NCBI GenBank assembly: GCA_022560615.1
Contig: JADFSR010000003.1
Coordinates: 62,001 to 126,000, forward strand
Source of the DNA: Gemmatimonadota bacterium
GTDB lineage: Bacteria > Gemmatimonadota > Gemmatimonadetes > Longimicrobiales > Gaopeijiaceae
Length of the DNA: 64,000 bases
Direction: 5' to 3'
Part shown: in pieces, positions 57,819-64,000 of the stretch
How positions within the stretch are numbered: the stretch's first letter is position 1
Layout: every line of letters starts with the position of its first letter
Notes under the pieces: model-generated
Database searches by the model: none
The model's input: the letters and a program-made list of their open reading frames with translations, nothing else
Told to the model about the DNA's origin: nothing
Translations under genes and position numbers: made by a program

Positions 57819-58739
57819 ATGACCGCGGCGCGCCCGGTCCCGCGACATCATCGGTTCGGCTACCGCGTGCGAGAGTTCCTCCTCCGCCTCTGGCAGAAGT
57901 CCTTCGAGGATGAAGTCTTCTTCATGGCCGGCGCCATCGCATTCAACGTGCTCGTCGCGCTCGTGCCGCTCTTGATCCTCGGCATTGGGCTTACCGGGTA
58001 CATGCTCAGCGCTCGCTTCGGTGACCCGACGGACGCGGTGCTCGCGCTCGTGGCAGACAACCTTCCCCAAGCCGGCGACGGGGTCGCGCTCGTCGAGGCC
58101 TTTCGCGCACCCGTGTCCTCCCTCGTCGAGAGACGCACGGGCTTCACGGTGTTCGGTGCACTCTTCCTCGTCTGGATCAGCACCAGGCTCGTCGCAACCC
58201 TACGCGTCGCTCTCCGGGAGATATTCGACATCGGACAGCAGCGCGGAGTCCTGATGGGCAAGCTCTTCGATATCCTGGCGGTCCTGATCGGCGTCTCGCT
58301 GCTGACGCTGAACCTGGGGGTGACCGTGGCGTTCGAGGTCACGATGGACTACGGCGTCGGGCTCGTTGGCGTCGATGGCAACACGTTCTCGCTTCTGGAG
58401 CGGTTGCTCGGGCACGCGCTGGCTCTCGGCTCCATCTGGACCCTCTTCCTCATCGCGTACCGGTACTTGCCGGCACGCCGGATTCCCTGGCGGACCGCGT
58501 GGGTTGCCGCGACGTTCTCCGCGCTGGCGCACGAGGCTCTCAAGTGGGCCTTTTCCTGGTACGTGACAGAGATCGCGGACTACGGCTCCACGCTCGGGAA
58601 TCTCGCAACCGTCGCGGTGCTGTTTTTCTGGATCTATTACGGGTCGATAGTGTTTATTTTGGGCGGCGAAGTGGCCCAGGTATACACCATGCGAAAGGCG
58701 AGTCGAGCCGGAGTGATGAGCTTCGAGGCCGGGCCGTGA
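57819..58739 (+). CDS. YihY/BrkB-family inner-membrane protein
   Basis: I start at ATG 57819 (M-T-A-A-R-P-V-P), giving 306 residues; longer frames would run through the palindrome at 57650. Six membrane segments are present with family motifs 'FFMAGAIAFNVLVALVPLLI', 'RTGFTVFGALFLVWISTR', 'YRYLPARRIPWRTAWVAA' and 'ATVAVLFFWIYYGSIVFILGGE'. The family was once mislabelled RNase BN; its role is unclear, possibly transport. It overlaps the following gene (GTGA). Confidence 0.92.
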   Translation: MTAARPVPRHHRFGYRVREFLLRLWQKSFEDEVFFMAGAIAFNVLVALVPLLILGIGLTGYMLSARFGDPTDAVLALVADNLPQAGDGVALVEAFRAPVSSLVERRTGFTVFGALFLVWISTRLVATLRVALREIFDIGQQRGVLMGKLFDILAVLIGVSLLTLNLGVTVAFEVTMDYGVGLVGVDGNTFSLLERLLGHALALGSIWTLFLIAYRYLPARRIPWRTAWVAATFSALAHEALKWAFSWYVTEIADYGSTLGNLATVAVLFFWIYYGSIVFILGGEVAQVYTMRKASRAGVMSFEAGP

Positions 58740-59341
58740 GAAGGCTGATCGTGTGCATCGCGGGCGTTGCAGCGATGACCCAGCCGGCGTCCGCTCAGCT
58801 CTTCGACTCCGACATCGGCGACTTCTCGTTCTCGTGGGATGCCGTGGAACGCGAGGTCGTGGCCGATCGTCCCCTGGTGCGGCACGACGGTCCCTACGTC
58901 GTGGTGCATCTGGCGGAGAATCGCGTGTTCGTCTTCGAAGGAGCTCGCTCGCTTTGGTCGGCACCGGCCGGCACAGGTACCGGGTTCCGACTCGACACCG
59001 GGGAACATCGGTGGAAGTTCTCGACACCGCGCGGGCTGTTCCGGATCCAGCGCATGGAAAAGGATCCTATCTGGGAGGCGCCCGACTGGCATTTCGTCGA
59101 GGCGGGCGTTCCGATTCCGCCCGACAACGATCCTTCTCGTCTCATGCCGGGCGTGATGGGGAATACCGCGATCTACCTCGGCGACGGCATCGCGATCCAC
59201 GGCACGAATCAGCCTGAGTTGCTGCTCGACCCAGACCCGGAAGCGCGGCGCGTGTCGCACGGCTGCATCCGGCTCACGAACGAGGCCGCGCGCACGCTGA
59301 TGGGCATGGTCGACGTCGGTACACCGGTCCTGGTGTTCTGA
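58736..59341 (+). CDS. Periplasmic L,D-transpeptidase (YkuD domain)
   Basis: The start is GTG 58736, overlapping the previous stop, followed by a signal peptide (M-R-R-L-I-V-C-I-A-G-V ... P-A-S-A-Q). The 201-residue protein has the YkuD catalytic motif 'IAIHGTNQPE' ... 'RRVSHGCIRLTN' (H-x-x-x ... S-H-G-C-I-R). L,D-transpeptidases form 3-3 cross-links in peptidoglycan or attach lipoproteins to it. It fits with the amidase and envelope genes in the same run. smpB starts two bases later. Confidence 0.93.
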   Translation: MRRLIVCIAGVAAMTQPASAQLFDSDIGDFSFSWDAVEREVVADRPLVRHDGPYVVVHLAENRVFVFEGARSLWSAPAGTGTGFRLDTGEHRWKFSTPRGLFRIQRMEKDPIWEAPDWHFVEAGVPIPPDNDPSRLMPGVMGNTAIYLGDGIAIHGTNQPELLLDPDPEARRVSHGCIRLTNEAARTLMGMVDVGTPVLVF

Positions 59342-59343
59342 CG

Positions 59344-59814
59344 ATGGCCCGCTATGCCTCCGAGTCGGGGAGAAAGGTTGTCGCACGGAATCGAAAGGCT
59401 CGGCACGAGTTCCAGATCCTCGAGACGTTCGAGGCGGGTATCGAGCTGAAGGGTCCCGAAGTGAAGTCCCTGCGAGCCGGAAACGTCTCGTTCCAGGATG
59501 CCCACGCGCGTGTGCAACGCGGGGAGTTATGGCTGCACAGCTTGCACATCAGCCCATACGAACAGGCGAACCGATTCAACGTAGACCCCGTGCGCGCCCG
59601 GCGACTCCTCTTACACCGTCATGAGATCCGGCGTCTCGTCGGCAAGATCAAGGAGAAGGGGCTGACGATCGTTCCGCTGGAGATCTACTTTGCACGAGGC
59701 TACGCCAAGGTCGGCCTGGCGCTCGCCCGCGGAAAGAAGCTGTACGACAAGCGCGAGGACCTGAAGCGGAGCCAGCAAGACTTGGAGGCGAGGCGCGCGA
59801 TGCAGTCTCGATGA
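59344..59814 (+). CDS. smpB: SsrA-binding protein
   Basis: The 156-residue protein starts at ATG 59344. Conserved parts are 'VVARNRKARHEFQILETFEAG', 'IELKGPEVKSLRAG' and the C-terminal 'YDKREDLKRSQQ' tail that enters the decoding centre. SmpB binds tmRNA and rescues stalled ribosomes by trans-translation. No ssrA gene is near. The stop overlaps the amidase start at ATGA, and the junction contains a 27-bp duplication. Confidence 0.96.
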   Translation: MARYASESGRKVVARNRKARHEFQILETFEAGIELKGPEVKSLRAGNVSFQDAHARVQRGELWLHSLHISPYEQANRFNVDPVRARRLLLHRHEIRRLVGKIKEKGLTIVPLEIYFARGYAKVGLALARGKKLYDKREDLKRSQQDLEARRAMQSR

Positions 59815-61097
59815 CAGAGATGACAGATATAGTCTCGATGACAGATGAGCGTGCGATGAAGCGAGACGTGGCGGGACGGATTGGGCTTGCCGTCGTGACG
59901 CTTCTTGCCACGGTTGCGGCGGGTCCGCTCGCGGGTCAGGGGGTCCCTGAGCTGAGGATCGAGCGTGCCGAAGGTGCGGTGGACGTGCGTACACTCGATC
60001 TCGAAATGGGCTTCGCCGCGGTCCGCCTCACGCTCTTCGAGGAACTCGGTTGGGCCGTGGCGGAGGTCGAAGGGGCGATCGCGATGCTGGGACCCCACGG
60101 GGTCGCGATCTCACTCACGATCGGGTCCCCCTTCTTCACCTGGGACGACGATGTGCTTCAGCTCGCGGACATTCCGTATCACGACGCCGGAGAGACCCTG
60201 GTTCCGGTCCAGTTGCTCGCGGATTTCCTACCCAAGCGCTTGCCTGAGCTGTACTCCTTCGACGGGCCCACTCTGACGCTGCAGGCCGCACAGCCCGAGG
60301 ATTGGCTTGGCACAACCGTGGTGCAGTTGCGTCCGGGCGCCGAGGCGCCGGGTGCGGGACGCTACGAGGGTCCGCGGGTCGTGGTGGTCGATGCCGGGCA
60401 CGGCGGGGGTGATCCAGGAGCTCTCGGCCTGAGAGGAGTCCCGGAAAAGAGCGTCGCTCTGGGTATCGCGCGGGCGATCGCCCACCTGCTCGAGCGTGAG
60501 CCCGACTTCGAAGTGTATCTCACGAGGGACGACGACACGTTCGTGCCGATCTGGGACCGCGGTGATCTCGCGACCGCATGGAAAGGGGACCGCCCTGGGG
60601 TCTTCATTTCGATCCACGCGAACTCGTTACCCACCCGCCCCTCAGCGCGCGGATTCGAGACGTATTTCTTGGCCGAAGCGAGAAACGATCACGAGCGTAG
60701 GGTCTCGGCGATCGAGAATGCGCCTCTGAGCGCCGGGGGACAGGCTGTTGACCCGGATGCGGAGCCCGACCTTGGATTCATCCTGCGTGAGCTGAAGGCT
60801 CTCGATCATCAGCACTGGTCGTCGATGCTCGCCGAGATGGTCCAGACGGAGATGGCCAAGTTCCACCCGGGCCCGAACCGTGGCGTGAAGCAGGGCGTGC
60901 TCGCGGTGCTCACCAACGCACTGATGCCCTCTGTGCTCGTCGAGGTCGGCTACCTGTCGAACGAGGACGAGGGGCCGCTGCTCGGCCAACCCACTTTCCA
61001 GAACGAAGCCGCGAGATCGATCGCCCGCGCGGTCGTCAGGTTCTTCGAGCGGTACCCTCCAGGCAGCGGGACCGGAGGACCGGGAGACGGCGTGTGA
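59811..61097 (+). CDS. N-acetylmuramoyl-L-alanine amidase (AmiC-type, Amidase_3)
   Basis: The 428-residue protein is drawn from ATG 59811. In-frame ATGs at 59820, 59838 and 59856 are alternatives, and the last one directly precedes the signal peptide ('RIGLAVVTLLATVAAGPLAG'). An N-terminal copper-amine-oxidase-like beta domain (about 35-165) precedes the catalytic domain with zinc ligands in 'VVVDAGHGGGDPGALG' (His), 'VPEKSVALGIA' (Glu), 'FISIHANSL' (His) and 'SVLVEVGYLSNEDE' (Glu). It cleaves the amide between MurNAc and L-Ala in peptidoglycan. It overlaps smpB and the next gene by four bases each. Confidence 0.93.
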   Translation: MTEMTDIVSMTDERAMKRDVAGRIGLAVVTLLATVAAGPLAGQGVPELRIERAEGAVDVRTLDLEMGFAAVRLTLFEELGWAVAEVEGAIAMLGPHGVAISLTIGSPFFTWDDDVLQLADIPYHDAGETLVPVQLLADFLPKRLPELYSFDGPTLTLQAAQPEDWLGTTVVQLRPGAEAPGAGRYEGPRVVVVDAGHGGGDPGALGLRGVPEKSVALGIARAIAHLLEREPDFEVYLTRDDDTFVPIWDRGDLATAWKGDRPGVFISIHANSLPTRPSARGFETYFLAEARNDHERRVSAIENAPLSAGGQAVDPDAEPDLGFILRELKALDHQHWSSMLAEMVQTEMAKFHPGPNRGVKQGVLAVLTNALMPSVLVEVGYLSNEDEGPLLGQPTFQNEAARSIARAVVRFFERYPPGSGTGGPGDGV

Positions 61098-62425
61098 GCC
61101 GGCGCGGCGCCGGCCTGCTCGGCGTCATGCTCTTCGCAAGTGGCTGTGCGTACTACAACGCCATCTACAACGCGGAGCGGTCCTACGACGAAGCGGAAGC
61201 CCATCGCCGAGCCGGTCGCGACTCGCTCGCGAGCCAACGGTATCAAGATGTGGTCCGGAAGGCCGCCCGTGGGTACCGCAGAGACCCAGAAGGGGAATGG
61301 GGGGATGATGCGCTTTTCCTGCTCGGCCGAGCGCGTCTTCGCCTCGGGGAGATCAGAGCCGCGCGTGCGGCGCTAGAGGAGGCGGCGGAGCGATCGGAGG
61401 ATGCCGAGCTGCGGCTCGCGGTGCTCGTCTACCTCGCACTCGCACACGTGGAATCCGGGGATCTGGAAGCCGCGCTCCCCCTCGTCAATCGTGCGTTGGG
61501 CGGATTGAGCGTGGGACCGGCTCTGGCGGAAGCGCACCTGCTTCGCGGTCAAATCCTGCTCTCCCAGGGCCAGGCGGACGACGGGTGGTCCGACTTGGAT
61601 CGAGCGCCCGAGCTCGATGCGCGCATTCGCGTCGAGGCAGCTTTGATGCGACTGCGTTGGGCGATCCATTACGATGAGCTCCCGCGCGCGGGAGAGGCCT
61701 TCACGCTCTTGCTCTCGTATTCGGAAGCCGGGGAGCGGCTGGATACGGTAGTGGCGCTCGCCAACCGAGCCGCGGAGGAATGGAGTCCGGAGGTGGTTGC
61801 GAGGCTCCTGTCGGGCGCGGACACCGCGCGCTGGGGAAGGGTCGGGCGTGGTCGGATAGCGCTCGGCAGGGCTCGCCTGCTCCACCGAGCGGGTGACACC
61901 GCCACGGCCAACGCAGCCGCATGGGCCGTCGCGCGCGGCGTGGGGGTGGTAGCCGCGGAGGCCCGGGTCCAGATCGCGCGCTGGCGCCTGGAGCTGGCAT
62001 ATGATCTCGCCGAGCTCGATGAGGTAGAGAAGATTCTGTTGCCTGCCGAAGAACATCAGGGTGTCGCGCCGCTCCTCGACGCTTTGGGCGCGCTCGACGA
62101 CTTAACGGGCGTCGGACTCACGGATCCGCTCGGGTGGTTCGCGGCGGCTGAGATCGCGCGGGACGACCTGGAGGCGCGTCCCTTGGCCCGGGGATTGTTT
62201 CTCGCTTATGCCGACGCCGATCCGGACGATCCTTGGGTGCCGAAGGCACTGCTTGCGGCGCTCACGGTTGCGTTCGACGACACCGATCGTGCCTGGCTTC
62301 TCGGGCGTCTGGAGACGCATGCTCGGAGCCCGTACGTTCTGGCCGCACGGGGCGCGCCCGCGCCGGGCTTCGAAGCGCTCGAGGAGGATTTGGCGCTGCG
62401 TCTGAGGGAGATGAAGAACCGATGA
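61094..62425 (+). CDS. TPR lipoprotein
   Basis: The 443-residue protein starts at GTG 61094 (overlap GTGA). The N-terminus has a lipoprotein signal ('GLLGVMLFASGCAYYN', lipobox A-S-G-C). The mature protein begins 'YYNAIYNAERSYDEAEAHRR', a start shared by many Bacteroidota and Gemmatimonadota TPR lipoproteins. About ten helical repeats follow ('ALFLLGRARLRLGEIRAARA', 'AHLLRGQILLSQGQADDGW'). It probably acts as an outer-membrane scaffold similar to BamD-like proteins; the partner is unknown. Confidence 0.83.
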   Translation: MSRRGAGLLGVMLFASGCAYYNAIYNAERSYDEAEAHRRAGRDSLASQRYQDVVRKAARGYRRDPEGEWGDDALFLLGRARLRLGEIRAARAALEEAAERSEDAELRLAVLVYLALAHVESGDLEAALPLVNRALGGLSVGPALAEAHLLRGQILLSQGQADDGWSDLDRAPELDARIRVEAALMRLRWAIHYDELPRAGEAFTLLLSYSEAGERLDTVVALANRAAEEWSPEVVARLLSGADTARWGRVGRGRIALGRARLLHRAGDTATANAAAWAVARGVGVVAAEARVQIARWRLELAYDLAELDEVEKILLPAEEHQGVAPLLDALGALDDLTGVGLTDPLGWFAAAEIARDDLEARPLARGLFLAYADADPDDPWVPKALLAALTVAFDDTDRAWLLGRLETHARSPYVLAARGAPAPGFEALEEDLALRLREMKNR

Positions 62426-63360
62426 GGTTGGAGACCGAGCTGTTCGGCGTCCGGTTCCAAAATCCGGTGCTTCTGGCGGCAGGCACGTGCGGTTTCGGTC
62501 AAGAGTTGAGTGAGGTCGTCGATCTCGAATCGCTGGGCGGCTTGGTGACCAAGTCAGTGACGGTGGAGCCGCGCGTCGGGAACGCGGCGCCCCGGGTGGC
62601 CGAGTTCGGCGGGGGGATGCTCAACTCCATCGGCCTCACGAATCCGGGCCTCGCGCTTACCAAGCGTGAAAAGCTGCCCTGGCTACGAAGCAACGTGCGC
62701 AACGCTCAGGTGCTCGTGAGCCTCGCTGGTCATACGGTCGAGGAGTACTTCGAGCTGATCGAGGGCCTCGACGGCGAAGACGGCTTTCTCGGCTTCGAGG
62801 TGAACCTGTCGTGCCCCAACGACGCCAAACGAGGTGGCCCGCCCTTTGCGCTCGACGTCACCGCCGTCGCCGAGATCCTCGCGGGGTGTCGGGTGCGAAC
62901 CCAGCGGCCGCTTCTCGCCAAGTTGGCCCCCAACGACCCGGATTTGGCCGGGACCGCGCGCGTCGCCACCGACTCGGGTGCCGATGGTCTTACGCTCGTG
63001 AACACTCTCCCAGGTCTCCTGCTACGTAGTGATACGGGCGAGCCCGAGTTGGGAGCGGGGACGGGGGGAGTGAGCGGTCCCGCGCTCAGACCGGTCGGCT
63101 TGAGGGCGGTGCAAGAGGCTCGGAAGGCGACGGACCTGCCTCTCCTAGGCGTCGGCGGAGTGCTGGCTGCGGAGGACGCGGTCGCCTATGCCCGTGCGGG
63201 GGCCTCGCTCGTTCAGATCGGGACCGCCACGTTTGCTGCGCCCCGCGCGGCAGAGATGGTCGTGGCCGGCCTCGCGAGCTGGGGACGCCGGCACCGAGTC
63301 GGCGCGTGGACCGACCTGATGACGGAATCCCCCAACCGAGAGAGTGCGTGGCAGACGTAA
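62422..63360 (+). CDS. pyrD: Dihydroorotate dehydrogenase (class 1B, catalytic subunit)
   Basis: The 312-residue protein starts at ATG 62422 (ATGA overlap). Motifs: 'NPVLLAAGTCGFGQELS', 'GLVTKSVTVEPRVGNAAPRV' and 'NSIGLTNPG', then 'FEVNLSCPNDAKRGGPP' (catalytic Cys of the class 1 type in N-x-S-C-P-N), 'LLAKLAPN', 'GVSGPALRPVGLRAV' and 'GVGGVLAAEDA'. Class 1B enzymes oxidise dihydroorotate to orotate with an NAD-linked PyrK partner; pyrK is not in view. Followed by pyrF in overlapping frame. Confidence 0.93.
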   Translation: MRLETELFGVRFQNPVLLAAGTCGFGQELSEVVDLESLGGLVTKSVTVEPRVGNAAPRVAEFGGGMLNSIGLTNPGLALTKREKLPWLRSNVRNAQVLVSLAGHTVEEYFELIEGLDGEDGFLGFEVNLSCPNDAKRGGPPFALDVTAVAEILAGCRVRTQRPLLAKLAPNDPDLAGTARVATDSGADGLTLVNTLPGLLLRSDTGEPELGAGTGGVSGPALRPVGLRAVQEARKATDLPLLGVGGVLAAEDAVAYARAGASLVQIGTATFAAPRAAEMVVAGLASWGRRHRVGAWTDLMTESPNRESAWQT

Positions 63361-64000
63361 TCGTGGCGCTGGACTACCCGTCGGCGGAGGAGGCGCTCGC
63401 GATGGTCGAGCAGCTGGGTCAACCGGCGACGTTCTACAAGGTCGGACTCGAGCTGTACACTCGTGGTGGCCCCAGCGTCGTCGAGTCGCTGGCCGCCCTG
63501 GGCAAGCGGGTCTTCCTCGACCTCAAGCTGCACGATATCCCCAATACGGTCGCAGGCGCCGTGCGCTCCGCTTCGGAGTTGGGCGTGGACCTCTTGACGG
63601 TGCACACCGCAGGGGGCCCCGCGATGCTCGAAGCGGCGGCAGAGGCGTCCGGTCCCGACATGCGGATCCTCGGCGTAACGCTGCTGACCTCTCTCACGTC
63701 GACCGATCTGGAAGTCGTTTGGGGAAGGGAGATCCGATCGATTCGGGAGGAGGTCGGGCGGCTTACCGATCTGGCTGTCGCGTGCGAGCTCGACGGAGTC
63801 GTCGCGTCGGCCCTGGAGGTTTCATGGATACGGAACCGCGTCGAGCAGGACTTCCTGGTGGTCACGCCCGGAATCCGGCCCACGGGGGCCGATCGAGGGG
63901 ATCAGAGGCGGGTAGCCACGCCCGCCGACGCGGTCTCGGCGGGTTCCGACTACCTGGTGGTCGGGCGGCCGGTCACGCAGGCCGACGATCCGGTTGCGGC
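63348..64000 (+). CDS. pyrF: Orotidine 5'-phosphate decarboxylase, 3' truncated by the window
   Basis: The frame starts at GTG 63348 inside the end of pyrD (M-A-D-V-I-V-A-L-D-Y-P-S) and runs off the window after 217 codons; the family length is about 230-240, so only the end is missing. Catalytic residues are in 'VFLDLKLHDIPNTVAGAV' (D-x-K-x-x-D), with 'VTPGIRPTGADRGDQRR' and 'SDYLVVGRPVTQADDPV' forming the phosphate site. It decarboxylates OMP to UMP, the last step after PyrD. The overlap with pyrD suggests coupled translation. Confidence 0.95.
   Translation, partial: MADVIVALDYPSAEEALAMVEQLGQPATFYKVGLELYTRGGPSVVESLAALGKRVFLDLKLHDIPNTVAGAVRSASELGVDLLTVHTAGGPAMLEAAAEASGPDMRILGVTLLTSLTSTDLEVVWGREIRSIREEVGRLTDLAVACELDGVVASALEVSWIRNRVEQDFLVVTPGIRPTGADRGDQRRVATPADAVSAGSDYLVVGRPVTQADDPVA

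Noticed and set aside
59344-59814. tmRNA gene next to smpB
   Set aside because: No tRNA-Ala-like acceptor ends or tag reading frame were seen on either side of smpB; the flanks are coding.

Overview
This is a high-GC, gene-dense chromosomal window. Its gene types suggest a member of the Gemmatimonadota or a close relative: carboxypeptidase-regulatory/TonB-plug surface proteins, an ADOP-type ABC permease, a PD40-propeller/outer-membrane-barrel protease, a fused E1 alpha/beta 2-oxoacid dehydrogenase and B12-dependent ribonucleotide reductase. The taxon is inferred from gene content, with no marker-gene comparison. No rRNA, tRNA, CRISPR array, phage module or intact transposase was found.

Layout. 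1-12.0 kb: surface and secreted hydrolases, a TolB-like TPR protein, the fused E1 enzyme and a DUF255 thioredoxin-like protein. 12.4-17.5 kb: a compact plus-strand operon (two small proteins, CoaE fused to a PHP domain, NrnA-type phosphoesterase, a small unknown, a Fur-family regulator, agmatinase). 17.6-24.3 kb: ADOP permease, cardiolipin-synthase-like PLD enzyme, CcdA and an ABC exporter. 24.3-31.3 kb: a scarred region with gene remnants (gamma-glutamyltransferase tail, murQ 5' fragment, PadR, TenA) between a large YiiX-like membrane protein, an A-type Fe-S carrier, small conserved proteins and moaA. 31.3-37.0 kb: a radical SAM gene that reads through an in-frame TGA into a Cys-Sec-Ala-Glu-Pro tail, then DUF309, a primary-type sigma factor, ferritin, NfuA, 1-Cys peroxiredoxin and beta-carbonic anhydrase. 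37.7-52 kb: murQ, a membrane glycosyltransferase-like protein, the propeller protease, nrdJ with an intrinsic terminator in its leader, an M28 peptidase, nitrilase, ornithine aminotransferase, YggX-like protein, FabH and a DksA-type protein. 52.2-64 kb: RNase D on the minus strand, then a tightly packed plus-strand run pyk-MBL-pgi-ytxH-yihY-ldt-smpB-amidase-TPR-pyrD-pyrF that leaves the window inside pyrF.

Two things stand out. First, the radical SAM gene at 31343-32779 appears to encode a selenoprotein: the codon after Cys460 is TGA, the frame continues as A-E-P for 17 more codons, and a 7-bp hairpin begins three bases after the TGA. A conventional annotation would stop at the TGA and lose the tail. 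Second, a family of structured repeats with terminal inverted repeats is present: two full copies (12010-12369 and 37127-37462), one shortened copy (7572-7646) that carries the stop codon of the E1 gene, and a related short palindrome (57650-57735). The two full copies share long internal blocks and a conserved stem whose flanking pairs differ but stay paired, which suggests selection on structure.

Several broken genes (TenA, PadR, an amidohydrolase tail, a gamma-glutamyltransferase tail) and a 114-bp near-identical copy of the murQ start show that the intergenic spaces of this chromosome have been rearranged repeatedly.
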